DNA from: an uncultured bacterium
GTDB taxonomy: Bacteria > Patescibacteriota > Gracilibacteria > Absconditabacterales > Absconditicoccaceae
Assembly (NCBI GenBank): GCA_947168815.1
Contig: CAMVNG010000010.1
Coordinates: 1 to 41,492, forward strand
DNA: 41,492 bases
Reading direction: 5' to 3'
In this document: one piece after another, positions 21,290 to 31,140 of the stretch
Layout of the letters: the number at the start of each line of letters is the position of its first letter
Numbering within the stretch: the stretch's first letter is position 1
Made by a program: the position numbers and the translations under genes
The notes under the pieces: model-generated
Told to the model about the DNA's origin: nothing
What the model saw: only the letters and a program-made list of their open reading frames with translations
Databases searched by the model: none

Positions 21290-22596
21290 ATTCCTAATTT
21301 TTTTCTTAATTTTTCAAAATCCTCTGTTGTTAACTTGCTCATAATTTCATTTTTAAAAATTGTTATAATTTCAGACATATTGTCTGGTTCTTTTTGCGTA
21401 ATAAGTCGAAAAGCAATAACCATTTCTTCGTTCGTTCAAACACATTCAAAAGGTTTTATTCCATCAATTCAAAGTAATTCTTTAAAAAGTTGAATAAGAC
21501 TTTTGTCTTCAAAAAGATCTTTATTAAAAATTTTATTAACTTTATCTTTTCCAATAAAAGCTCTTAACATCGTATAAACGAATCAACATTTTGGACACAC
21601 TCAGCACCATAAATCTTCTCATGACAATTTAGATCCAGTTATGTGAAAGTTTCTATTACAACTTGAAAAATGATTAAAATATTGTGGATATTGAGAGAAT
21701 TCTTTTACAACCTTTATCTCGTACCAATCCCTTAAATAACTTTTTGAGAAAAAATCTTTTGTAATATTAGTTTCTACATAATTTATAAACAAATCTTCAA
21801 ATTCTTTTGATTTACTCCATTGATGATTAATTTCCATACCATAATATAATGTGTTTCCCTCATCAGCACTTTTCTCTAATGAAGTTATAACTCCCCTATA
21901 ACCATATAAATATCAAACCATCAAAGACACAAAAGAAATTATTCAAGTTATAGGAAGATGTCCATTATAATATCATTTTTCTAGAAGTTTATTAATATTT
22001 TCTAAATCAAGCATCCTCTTTATGATAAGTCTTTTTGCTCCAGTTGGTTCTTGGGCTACAGCATGTAACGGAAAATCTTTTCAAAAAGAGAAAAGATCAA
22101 ACTTTTTACCTTGTTTTTTTAGTAATTCTACTGATACCAAAGAATCTTTTCCTCATCAAAACAATACCAATAATTTATCTGCTTCAAAATTAATATTATT
22201 GTTTTGATTTTTCGCATTTTCTGCTGACTTAAATTGTGCCAATCCTCTTGGATCTAGTTGGTTTCTATAAAAAAACTCTCACAATCATTTTAAATAAAAA
22301 GTATTCCAAAAATTTTTTTGATTTTCTGTTAATTGTAGGGTATTTACTACAATTTCTTTTGTTGGATATAACTTATAATAACTAACGCCTAAAGCTATAT
22401 GTAAATGAGCAAGAATATTCTCTATATTTTCTCTATCAGTATTAATAACTTTGAAGTAATTCTTTTCTTGAAGTGGTGTAAAATCTATTTTTTCCGTAAA
22501 AAATTGTTCATCATCAAAAGAATATAAAAAAGAAGCCGTCAATTGAGATTCATCCCATTGATATCCAGAAAGTATAAACTGCTTAAAAGGCTTCAT
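21286..22596 (-). CDS. murL: UDP-MurNAc-L-Ala-L-Glu epimerase
   Basis: The 436-aa product matches MurL, which in Xanthomonas converts the L-Glu of UDP-MurNAc-L-Ala-L-Glu to D-Glu in an ATP-dependent way, replacing glutamate racemase. Seen in order: LLVLFGGGKDSLVSVELL (about 142-159, a PP-loop-like ATP site with two UGA glycines), YYNGHLPITGIISFVS, SADEGN, EINHQWSKSKEFE, SSCNRNF, LWCGVCPKCGFVY with its Cys cluster, and PFECVG. The ATG at 22596 gives the usual N-terminal domain. MurL works with MurD2, which is not in this window. It follows typA by 18 bp on the same strand. Its position opposite an eroded MurI-like gene is notable. Confidence 0.87.
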
Positions 22597-22614
22597 ACTT
22601 TTTATTAAAATAAA

Positions 22615-24411
22615 TTATAATAATCCCTGTTTTCTTGCTATTGTTCTCTGACTTTCAGTTAGATATTTTTTTCTCATTCTAATTGCTTTTGGCGTAATTT
22701 CAACTAATTCATCTAATCCGATATATCACATAGCTTGTTCTAAAGAAAAATGCACAATTGGATCAATTCTCATTGCTTCATCATTTCATGAATTACGCAC
22801 ATTATTCATTTGCTTGTTTATAGTTAGATTTACTGTCATATCTCCTCATTTTAAATGTTCTCATACAATCATTCCCTCATATATTGGTTGTGCTGGATCA
22901 ACAAATATAGGACCTCTTTCTTGAAGTTTAAAGATACCGTACATCATTGCAGTTCATGTTGCTGATGAAATCATTGATCAAACTTGTCTTTTAGGAATTT
23001 CTCATTTATATGGTTCATAATGAGAAAAAGCTGAATACATAATTCCTTCTCCTTTTGTAACTAAGATGAATTCTCAACGGAATCATAGAAGACCTCTTGT
23101 CGGAATAAGGAATTCCATTGTCGTTAATCAGTTTTCCGAATTCATGTTTTGCATCAACCCCTTACGTGGTGCAAGCATGTCTATAATTGTTCAAGAAAGA
23201 TCGTCTTCCACACTTACTACTAATGTTTCTATTGGCTCTAATCTTTCTCAATTTTCTTCTTTGTAAATTACTTGAGGGGCTCATACTTGTAATTCTCGTC
23301 CCTCTCTACGGATTGCTTCGATTAAAACTCATAAATGAAGTTCTCATCTTCATGAAACAATAAATTTTCAATCTTTATTTGAAACCTTTAATCAAACATT
23401 TGTTTCTACTTCTTTTTCTAATCTTTCCGCCATATTTCTGGTTGTCATATATTTTCCTTCTTTCCCAGCAAATGGACTATCATTTACTAAAAATTCCATA
23501 CTCAATGTTGGTTCATCTATTGCAATAGTAGGCAATGGCTCAAATTCTCCTATTCAAACCGTTTCTCATACAAAAATATTTGGGATTCAACTAATAGTTA
23601 TAATATCTCAACATTGAGCTTCTTCTGTTTCTATCCTTTGGAGTCAAAGAGTTGTAAAGACTTTAGCGATTTTCCCTGTTCTTTTTTCACCATCATTTCA
23701 AATGATAGTTACTTGTGTCCCCTCTTTTACTTTTCCCTCGTATACACGACCTATTCAAAGTCTTCAAAGATATTCATCATATCATAGATTTGCTATTTGC
23801 ATACGAAAAGGTTTATCTGAATAATCTTTTGCTACTGGGACAAAATTAAGAATTTCATCAAAAAGAGGCGTTAAATCTTTTTTCTCATCTTCAAGATTTT
23901 TCATTGCATATCATTGTTTTGCACTTGCATAGATTATAGGAAAATCAGCTTGTTCGTCAGTTGCTCAGAGTAAGATAAACAGATCAAAAAGCTGATCAAT
24001 AACCCAGTTCGGTCTTGCTGCTGGCTTATCGATTTTATTTATAACTACCATTGGTCTAATTCCTAATTCTAACGCTTTTTTAAGAACAAACTTTGTCTGT
24101 GGCATTGGACCTTCATATGCATCAACAACCAAGATAACACTATCTACCATCCTTAAAACTCTCTCTACTTCACTTCAAAAATCAGCATGTCCTGGTGTGT
24201 CAACAATATTTATTCTTTCCCCCTTATATTCGATAGCTGTATTCTTAGAATAAATAGTAATTCATCTTTCTCTTTCTTGATCATTACTATCCATAATTAA
24301 ATCTTGATCTTCCATTTTTTTTAGTGTTCAAGATTGTTTCAACAACTGATCAACCAATGATGTCTTTCAATGATCAACATGAGCAATAATCGCAATATTT
24401 CTAATAGCCAT
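22615..24411 (-). CDS. typA: Ribosome-associated GTPase TypA/BipA
   Basis: The 598-aa product has the usual TypA length. The GTPase domain shows [15 protein letters not shown] (about 9-23; the P-loop glycine is UGA), ERERGITI (switch I), DTPGHADFG (switch II), NKIDKP and the SAK motif YASAKQG. A beta-barrel domain 2, an EF-G-like domain III ([20 protein letters not shown]), domain V ([14 protein letters not shown]) and the TypA-specific C-terminal domain complete it. It binds 70S ribosomes and helps assembly or stress adaptation. A good promoter lies just upstream and murL follows 18 bp downstream, so they form one unit. Confidence 0.96.
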
Positions 24412-24443
24412 AAGATAAACAAAAATTTTTAAAACCGGATAGT

Positions 24444-24471
24444 ATGATACGGAAATGGCTTTTAATTACAA
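24444..24471 (-). promoter_or_regulatory. Promoter of typA-murL
   Basis: On the minus strand TTGTAA (24466-24471), a 16-bp spacer and TATCAT (24444-24449), 32 bp before the typA start. Confidence 0.5.
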
Positions 24472-24477
24472 TAATAT

Positions 24478-24506
24478 TTCTTGAATTTTCGCAATAAAAC
24501 TATAAT
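24478..24506 (+). promoter_or_regulatory. Possible promoter of the methyltransferase gene
   Basis: A perfect TATAAT (24501-24506) lies 29 bp before the start codon. The -35 is weak (TTCTTG, 24478-24483, 17-bp spacer; TTGAAT with a 14-bp spacer is an alternative). Confidence 0.45.
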
Positions 24507-24535
24507 CTACCTCTAGTTTTACATAACAATTTTTT

Positions 24536-25285
24536 ATGTCAACTTATTCTGATTTAGAAAAATTTTACGATAGTGAAGCAACAAAATATCATCAAACAAG
24601 ACAGAAATATCGAGCAGATTGAGAGATGATTATGAGTGCCATTCTTTCTCAGATTCAAAAAGAAGATCCCAAAGTGCTTGAACTTGGTTGTTGATGATGA
24701 AGAGGAGCAAAGCTTTTATCCGAGCATTATTACCAGAATTTTTCTTATACTTGAGTTGATATTTCTTCTAAACTCTTGGCTTATGCAAAAAAAGACAATC
24801 CATGATTTTCTTTTGTGCATTCAGATATGAATAAATACCTTGCATCCCTAGAACAAGAATCTCAAGATATTATTTTAGCCTGTGCTTCTTTTCAACACAT
24901 ACCGGACGAAACATCTAGAATCAAAATTCTGAAAAATATTTTCAGAGTACTTCAATATGATTGAATAATTGTTTTTACAAATTGGGCATGCTCAGAATGG
25001 TTTCTAAAAACGCATCGGAAAGCCCTTATAGGATGAAGTTTAAAAAGTTTAATTAGCTTTTGAAAGAAGAGTTGGAGAGATGTATTGATTCCACGAAATG
25101 GTGAACATTGAAAACAATATAGATATTACCACCTTTATTCACTTGAAGAATTAAGAAAACTTGTAGAGCTTTCTTGATTGAAAATAATAGAACTCCACTA
25201 CTTAGATAAAAAATGACAAATTACCGAAGATTGGAAACAAGCAAATAATTCATTCCTTGTGGCAAAAAAAACTATCTTTAAATAA
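24536..25285 (+). CDS. Class I SAM-dependent methyltransferase, Trm9/ALKBH8-like, 249 aa
   Basis: The 249-aa product has the SAM-binding motif KVLELGCGGGRGAKLLS (about residues 44-60), in which three consecutive glycines are UGA. Motif II is YTGVDISSKLLAYAKK, with the acidic residue that binds the ribose, and ILACASFQHIPDE matches motif IV/post-IV. The later part (SWRDVLIPRNGEHGKQYRYY, HLYSLEELRKLVELSG) resembles the Trm9/ALKBH8 family that methylates wobble-uridine side chains in eukaryotes. Many bacterial relatives have unknown substrates, so a tRNA substrate is only a suggestion. It stands alone, divergent from typA, with a terminator directly at its stop codon. Confidence 0.82.
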
Positions 25286-25310
25286 AAGCCAGAATAATCT
25301 GGCTTTCATA
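25285..25310 (+). terminator. Intrinsic terminator after the methyltransferase gene
   Basis: AAAGCCAGA (25285-25293) pairs perfectly with TCTGGCTTT (25298-25306) over a 4-nt loop, overlapping the stop codon by one base. The T tract is short on the plus side. Confidence 0.75.
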
Positions 25311-25349
25311 GTATTTAAAAAGAGCTTCCTCTCATTTTTTTGGATTAAA

Positions 25350-25452
25350 AAAAATAAAAAACCTCCCCAGCCTTAAAAAGGAGGGGAGGTGAAAAACAAA
25401 TACAAAAAGTGATCTGTTTTCCCGGCCACACACGCTATAGTCGTGTCTGACA
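25350..25452 (-). ncRNA. Putative small noncoding RNA, about 100 nt
   Basis: A strong minus-strand promoter (25458-25486) is followed, about 100 nt on, by a textbook intrinsic terminator: ACCTCCCC on the minus strand (complement of 25383-25390) pairs with GGGGAGGT (complement of 25361-25368) around an inner CCTT/AAGG pairing, then a run of T broken by one A. The 5' part forms a second hairpin, GACACG/CGTGTG around ACTATAG-like loop bases near 25430-25450. No ATG-started frame of useful length lies between them. The G+C content of the stems is well above the surroundings. I see no SRP GGAAG loop, no tmRNA and no 6S-like layout, so the class is unknown. Confidence 0.6.
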
Positions 25453-25457
25453 CTAAT

Positions 25458-25486
25458 ATTATATTTAAAGAAAAGTAAAAAGTCAA
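25458..25486 (-). promoter_or_regulatory. Promoter of the putative small RNA
   Basis: On the minus strand TTGACT (25481-25486), a 17-bp spacer and a perfect TATAAT (25458-25463). The predicted start is near 25451-25453. This is one of the best promoters in the window and is not followed by a start codon. Confidence 0.75.
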
Positions 25487-25612
25487 GATTTTGTAAAAAA
25501 AATAATACTCCATATTCATATTTACCCCTTTTTACTTCAATAACACAAATCAAAAGCCTAATTTTAATATTATAAAGAATCATTATACCCCCTCATAAAT
25601 ATCATGTATAAT

Positions 25613-25641
25613 TTGACAAAATTAAACTAGTTGTTTATTAT
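25613..25641 (+). promoter_or_regulatory. Consensus promoter of the aldehyde dehydrogenase gene
   Basis: TTGACA (25613-25618), a 17-bp spacer and TATTAT (25636-25641), giving a 5' UTR of about 26 nt. It lies 127 bp from the oppositely directed small-RNA promoter. Confidence 0.75.
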
Positions 25642-25673
25642 TAGATAATCTTAAATATATAAATAAATTGCTC

Positions 25674-27116
25674 ATGAAAAGATTAAAAATGTACATTAAT
25701 GGTAAATTCTGTGAAAGCTCTAATGGTAAACGGATTGATGTTATTAATCCATCAACTGAAGAGATTATTTCTCGTCAACCTGATTGAACTATTAAGGATG
25801 TAAATCGTGCACTTGATGCTGCTCGTTCAGCACAAAAATGATGGGCAAAACTTCCTGCTATCAAACGTGCCGAATATCTATTAAAAATAGCTGAAAATAT
25901 CGAAAAGCGCAAAGATTCTTTCGTTGAAATACTTATGCGCGAACAATGAAAAACACTTATTTGGGCAAGTATAGAAGTTGATGCCACAATTAGCTATTTT
26001 AAATATATGGCTTCGTTTGCTCGTCATATTGAATGAGAAATTATTCCTTCAGATCGTCAAAATGAAACAATCTTATTAACAAAAAAGCCGATATGAGTAG
26101 TTGCTGGTATCCTTCCCTGGAATTTCCCATTTTTCTTAATTGCTCGTAAAGCTGGTGCTGCACTTATTGCTGGATGTACTATTATTATCAAACCAAGTCA
26201 ACTTACACCAGAAAATTGTACAGAATTTGCAAAAATATTAGATAAAATTAAGCTTCCATCTTGAGTTATCAATATTGTAACTGGAAAAGGTAGTGTTGTT
26301 TGAAACGAAATGGCTTGAAGTCCAAAAATTGATATTGTTAGTGTAACTGGTTCTGTTGCTGCAGGAGAAAGTATCATGGCAGCTGCATCAAAAAACATTA
26401 CAAAAGTTTCACTTGAATTATGATGAAAAGCTCCTTGTATTGTTATGAATGATGCTGATATTGAACGTACAGCACAATGGATTGTTGATTCTCGTATTGG
26501 TAATAACTGACAAATTTGTAATAATGCAGAACGTGTTTATGTTCAAAAAGATATAAAAGAAAAGTTCACAAAAGCCTTAGTTAAAAAGATGTCTAAGATA
26601 AAAGTATGAGATCCATTAAAAGATAAAAATGTTGATATGTGACCTCTTGTTGAAGAACGTGCATTAAAATCCGTATCTAATAAAGTTGAACACGCAATAC
26701 AACAATGAGCTAAACTACTCTGCTGAGGACATCGTATTGGTAAAAAATGATATTTTTATGAAGCTACCGTCTTGGATAATTGTACACAAGATATGGATAT
26801 TGTTCATGAAGAAATTTTCTGACCGGTAATTCCATTGATTGAATTTACCACTGTCGATGAAGCGATTAAATACGCTAATGATTGTGAATATTGACTCGCA
26901 TCATCTATATTCACTAAAGATATTAATATTGCGACAAAAATTTCTCGTGAATTAGAATTCTGAGAAACTTATATTAATCGTGAACATTTTGAAGCAATTC
27001 AATGATTCCATGCTTGATTAAAAAAATCAGGAATTTGATGAGCTGATGGTAAACACGGTGTTGAAGAATACCTTACAACGCATGTAATTTACCTAGATAC
27101 CTATGAAGATATGTAA
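25674..27116 (+). CDS. aldA: Lactaldehyde/glycolaldehyde dehydrogenase-like protein, 480 aa
   Basis: The NAD-dependent aldehyde dehydrogenase of 480 aa is strikingly like E. coli AldA (479 aa) along its whole length. ILPWNFPFFLIARK, the NAD-site segment VTGSVAAGE, LELGGKAPCIVMNDADIE with the general-base Glu, GNNGQICNNAERVYVQK with the nucleophile Cys, HEEIFGPVIP, and ETYINREHFEAIQGFHAG with GADGKHGVEEYL near the end all match. Many glycines are UGA, so the gene has adapted to the local code. Arginine, however, is almost always CGT (one AGA in all), whereas the neighbouring rpsA uses AGA throughout. This suggests transfer from a gammaproteobacterium-like donor. It is a single-gene unit with its own promoter and terminator. 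The exact substrate cannot be told from sequence. Confidence 0.92.
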
Positions 27117-27130
27117 ACCATATATATCAC

Positions 27131-27170
27131 AAAAACATCGTAGAAATACAAAATTCTACGATGTTTTTTG
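27131..27170 (+). terminator. Intrinsic terminator after aldA
   Basis: A 15-bp perfect stem (27131-27145 with 27154-27168, core ACATCGTAGAA) with an 8-nt loop, ending in T. The symmetry (A run before, T run after) makes it usable in both directions. Confidence 0.92.
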
Positions 27171-27220
27171 TAATATAGAACTATATAAGTACCTATATTT
27201 TTAATATCTTGAAAAATTAC

Positions 27221-27248
27221 TTGATTTGAAAATCAGAATCTGTATTAT
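27221..27248 (+). promoter_or_regulatory. Promoter of rpsO-rpsA
   Basis: TTGATT (27221-27226), a 16-bp spacer and TATTAT (27243-27248). It leaves a 5' UTR of about 137 nt before rpsO, unusually long for this window. Confidence 0.5.
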
Positions 27249-27254
27249 GCAAGA

Positions 27255-27345
27255 GCACCAATTTTGATGCATTTATTTTTTGTACTTGAATAGAAATAAA
27301 AGCAATTGGTGTGAGGACATTCCGTAAACGGTGGAGTGCTTACTG
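27255..27345 (+). promoter_or_regulatory. Structured 5' leader of rpsO, candidate S15 autoregulatory element
   Basis: CACCAATT (27256-27263) is exactly complementary to AATTGGTG (27304-27311), and TTTATTT pairs with AAATAAA inside that loop. A second short hairpin CCGT/ACGG follows (27322-27331), and the segment GGTGGAGTGCT could instead pair with the early AGCACC, giving two competing folds. In many bacteria S15 represses its own mRNA through leader structures that mimic its rRNA site, and these differ between phyla. The match here is structural only; no known class is recognised. Confidence 0.45.
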
Positions 27346-27391
27346 TTTGGTTTGTTTTCATTCTATTTTATCTTTTTAAATACATTACGTA

Positions 27392-27643
27392 ATGGCAAAA
27401 AGTGAAGAAAATGTATTCAAGAGACACGATAAAGATACAGGGTCTCCAGAAATGCAAATCGGAATTTTATCTGATGAAATTGCAACATTACAGGCACACG
27501 TTGCTGCTAATGCAAAAGATTATGATGCAAAAAGAAGTCTTTTAAAGAAAGTTGCAAAAAGAAGAACTTTCTTAAGATATCTTAAAAGCAGAGATCTCGA
27601 CGCTTATACAAAAATCTCTAAAAAAATAGGACTTAAAGTATAA
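27392..27643 (+). CDS. rpsO: 30S ribosomal protein uS15
   Basis: The 83-aa product has the S15 hallmarks: FKRHDKDTGSPEMQIGILSDEI near the N-terminus and HVAANAKDYDAKRSLLKKVA with the RRTFLRYLK rRNA-binding helix. It binds the central domain of 16S rRNA early in assembly. It is slightly shorter than the usual 88-89 aa. All three glycines are GGN and none UGA, in keeping with the other ribosomal genes here. The start ATG has no Shine-Dalgarno, only an AT-rich lead. rpsA follows 40 bp downstream and probably shares the transcript. Confidence 0.96.
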   Translation: MAKSEENVFKRHDKDTGSPEMQIGILSDEIATLQAHVAANAKDYDAKRSLLKKVAKRRTFLRYLKSRDLDAYTKISKKIGLKV

Positions 27644-27683
27644 TAACTATTTTTTATTTTTATTTTTTTAATTTTATATTTTA

Positions 27684-28865
27684 ATGGCTAAAAAAGCTGC
27701 AGCTGTTAAAGCTAGCCAATATACAGTTCCAACCATTAAAGAAGGACAAAAAGTAAAAGGAACAATCCTTAAGGAAATTGAAAATGGTGTCCTCGTGAAC
27801 TGTGAAAATGGTGCATTTACTGGAGTTATCCTTTCAAAGGAAGCTAAAGAACTTAAAAGATCTCAATTTAATCTTGATCCTTCTACAGAATTAGAGCTTG
27901 AGATTATCAACCCTTCTGTAAGACATGAAGATGGATATTATATTGTTTCTGTAACAAGATTATTACAATATGATGTATGGAAGTCAGTTATTGCTAAGTT
28001 TGAAAATGATGAAATCATTACTGTTGTTCCTACTGAAGCTAATCTTGGAGGACTTTTGATTGATATGCACGGTATTAAAGGATTCATTCCTTTGTCTCAA
28101 TTAGCTCCTATTCACTATCCTAGAGTTGAAGATGGAGATCAAGATGCTATCTTTGATAAACTTCTTGGACTTATTGGTCAAGAAATTAAGGTTAGAGTTA
28201 TTAATATCGATGAAGAAGATAGAAGAATTATCTTATCTGAAAGAGAAGCTCTTAAAGAAGAAAGAGAAAAAGTTCTTAATGAACTTGAGGTTGGAAAGGT
28301 ATTTGATTGAGTTGTTTCAGGTGTTTCTTCTTATGGACTTTTCGTTACTATTGGTGGTACTGTTGAAGGACTTGTTCATATTTCAGAAATTACATATGGA
28401 CACGTTAATGATATCGATAAACTCGGAAAAATTGGAGACAAAATGAAGGTTAAGGTTATTGGACTTGAAAATGGAAAGATTTCATTATCAAGTAAACAAC
28501 TTAAGGGAGATCCTTGGGAGGAATTACCAAAGAGATATCAAGTTGGTGACATCATCGAAGGAGAAATCGTGAGATTCGTTCCTTATGGAGTATTCGTGAG
28601 AGTATATGAAGATATCAACGGACTTGTTCACTTGAGTGAATTATCTCAAAAATCTGTTAATAATCCAAACGAAATTGTAAAATTATGACAAATCGTTAAA
28701 GCTAAATTAATCCTTATTGACCCTAAGAACAGAAAGATTGGACTTTCTATGAAAGATTTAGAACCAAAAGCAGAAGGAGAAGAGAAACCAGCCAAAAAAT
28801 CTACTCCTAAAGCCAAGGGAAGTCTAGAAGAAGTTGTTAAAAAGATCGAAGAGGACAAAGAGTAA
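27684..28865 (+). CDS. rpsA: 30S ribosomal protein bS1 (four S1 domains)
   Basis: The 393-aa product carries about four S1/OB-fold repeats, fewer than the six of E. coli. Recurrent signatures include KVKGTILKEIENGVLVNCEN, GIKGFIPLSQL, GVVSGVSSYGLFVTIGG, VEGLVHISEI, GDIIEGEIVRFVPYGVFVRV and INGLVHLSEL. The C-terminus is a Lys/Glu/Pro-rich tail. S1 brings mRNA to the 30S subunit, which matters here since most starts lack a Shine-Dalgarno. Only two UGA glycines occur (near 28308 and 28686), at conserved turn positions; the other glycines are GGA or GGT. With the standard code the gene would look truncated at residue 208. The transcript ends at a clear terminator. Confidence 0.95.
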
Positions 28866-28888
28866 TTATTAACTAATAAATATTGAAG

Positions 28889-28917
28889 AACCCTATGCAT
28901 ATAGGGTTTTTCTTTTT
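28889..28917 (+). terminator. Intrinsic terminator after rpsA
   Basis: AACCCTAT (28889-28896) pairs perfectly with ATAGGGTT (28901-28908) over GCAT, followed by a T-rich tail. Confidence 0.92.
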
Positions 28918-28951
28918 TGTAAAGATTTTTGCCCAAGTTTTTGGCGATTTT

Positions 28952-28979
28952 TTGCTTTTTTTTTATTTGTGGCTATAAT
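28952..28979 (+). promoter_or_regulatory. Promoter of the low-complexity membrane protein gene
   Basis: A perfect TATAAT (28974-28979) with a weak TTGCTT (28952-28957) 16 bp upstream. It overlaps a possible GTG start at 28969, which argues for the ATG at 29017 as the real start. Confidence 0.5.
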
Positions 28980-29016
28980 TGATTTGAGGAATTTTAAATT
29001 ATCAAATTATGGTAAA

Positions 29017-31110
29017 ATGCCAAATACAGATCAAAACACAGGATCAACTCCAGTTGCTTCAAATCAGAATCCAGCTACAGATGAATTCGATTTAGGAATG
29101 TTATCTCAGGATAATAATTCATCAAATGAGACTAGTGATTCTTCTATTGAAACAACACCAACAGTTAGTGAAGAAACTCCTGTTATCACAACAAATTCTT
29201 CTTTGGATTTTAATTTAGATCTTCCTGATTCATATGCTGAAGATCCTAATTCAAATCAATCTGAAAATAAAACAGAAGAACCAGCAGCTGCTCCAGTTAT
29301 AGACTCAGTTGCTCCTGATACTTCTGCAGACAATAATAGTGAAGCAAAAGCTGAAGAATCTTGAATTCCTTCTATTATTTTACCTGAAGCCTCAACAGAA
29401 TCTGTATCTGAAACACCAGTAGTAGCTGAAAATTTGGGAAAAGCTCCAGAAGTAAATTTTGAAGCAAATAATGATCAAACTTCTACAGCTGAACCTGTTT
29501 CAACAGAAAATTCTTGATGAATGTTTGCTAGCACTGAATCAGTTTCTGATTCTGGACAAAATGGATGAGCTCTTTTCTCATCAACACAAGCAAGTGATGA
29601 AACTTTTGTTCCAGATACTACTGATAGTTCAACATCTAACAGTACTGCTCTCTTCTGAGAATCTCCTGTTGATGCCAATTTAAATGAACAGCCATCTGCT
29701 GATATCAACCTAGACGAAGCAACACCGTCTTTGGGGGTTCAGCCACAAAACTGAGAAAGTCTTTCTGATACCTTAAAATTTCAAGAAGAAGTAGAAATAC
29801 CATCAGAAAACACAAGCACATTAGATACATGAAATACGGATCAAGAAGCGACTTCCGCTCCAAATCCATTATTAGAAGAACCAACTCTTGAAGAAGAATC
29901 AACTCTCAATATGGATACTTTAATGAATGAAGAATCAACTGTCGACATTTCTTCTCTTGAAAGTTCTCCACTACAAGAAGCTCCTCAAGAGAACATTGAA
30001 AATTGAGTATCAAATGAACAATCAGTTCAAGATAATACAACAACTTGAACTGTAGACTTAAATACTATGTTGAATCAACCTACTGATCAAGTAATACCTG
30101 CTACTACAGAGACTTCTGAACAAACTGCAACACCTTCAGATGCAGTAGAGACTCCCGTTTCTGAAACAACACCTGGTCAAAACGCAGAAATAGATCCATT
30201 TTTGGCTATGAAGCAAACTCTTGAATGAAAAAATAATACATGATTTCAAGCTACAGACAAACCAACATTGGACCTCAACAATATTCCTTCACAACCACAG
30301 TGAACAAATCCTTTAAAATCAGGATTCTTATCAAAATTAAAAGGTATTTCTTTAGGATGAGGTTCTTCATCAAAAAAATCACTTGTACCAGTCTTATCTA
30401 TACTTGGTATTGTTGTTGCATGAGCATTAGTTTTTATTAGATATCCAGACTTGTTTACAGGACTTATTTCTTCTCAAAACCCTCAACCTGTAGTTCTTCC
30501 TTCAGACCCTGTTGAACCAGAGCATCCATCAGCTGGAAATTTAACAGGTGAATCAACAGGAGATGTTCAAGAACCTATCATAGAACCAGGAACAACAACA
30601 TGAGATGATCAAGAAATTGTTGAAGTTATAGAACCTTCTCCTACTGAAGTTCCTGTCGATGAAAATATTATTAATTGAGGTGATGATGATATTCAAGTAA
30701 TTGATCTTACAAGCGATTCTGATCCTGTAGTTCAAAACGAACAATTTCCATCAACACCTTCTGTTCCTAAAGAACCATCAATACCAGAAACTCCAAATAA
30801 TCCGACCGAAGATCCATCTACTAATCCTGAAGCAGTGAATCCTTTAGAAGCTGTTGAAGGACTTGTTGGACCTATCAATAATAATGATCTTGTTGCGCAA
30901 GAAATTATGCAATATCAAGAACTTGGTGCTAGTTTAAAAGATCAATGAGCAGCTGCTAATAATAAGAAAATGCATAGATATGGAACTGTTCTTGAAAAGA
31001 GCGCTAAGGACCTTATACAACAACTTGAAAATGGTGAAAATATAGATATATCTACATGGATGGAGAAAAAAGCCACATTTGACGATTATGTTGAAAAAGC
31101 AAATGCTTAA
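29017..31110 (+). CDS. Large acidic low-complexity single-pass membrane protein, 697 aa
   Basis: The 697-aa frame has about 450 N-terminal residues that are almost entirely Ser, Thr, Glu, Asp, Asn, Gln, Pro and Ala, with short recurrent blocks such as ESTLNMDTLMNEEST and TVDLNTMLNQP. One membrane helix follows at about 455-475 (LVPVLSILGIVVAGALVFI), then a Pro/Glu/Ser-rich stretch and a short helical C-terminal domain (about 610-697). No signal peptide precedes the acidic part, so it probably stays cytoplasmic with the last 220 residues outside; this is inference. GTG at 28969 would extend it by 16 residues but lies within the promoter. No family recognised. The composition suggests a disordered spacer or scaffold, perhaps of a surface appendage or secretion complex. 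Confidence 0.75.
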
Positions 31111-31140
31111 CGATGTAAATATATACCAAAAGAACAAACA

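Noticed and set aside
22012-22596. Two separate minus-strand genes in the murL region
   Set aside because: The ATG at 22014 is internal; the frame runs through UGA glycines without interruption from 22596, and both halves match one MurL.
25332-25583. An 83-aa minus-strand frame
   Set aside because: It runs through the strong promoter, the hairpins and the terminator of the putative small RNA and has a low-complexity Phe/Leu-rich product.
28126-28446. A 106-aa frame on the plus strand
   Set aside because: It lies wholly inside rpsA in another frame and is Leu/Lys-rich, as expected of a shadow frame.
28969-29016. GTG start for the low-complexity membrane protein
   Set aside because: It overlaps the TATAAT at 28974-28979, and the added residues are not like the rest; ATG 29017 is preferred.
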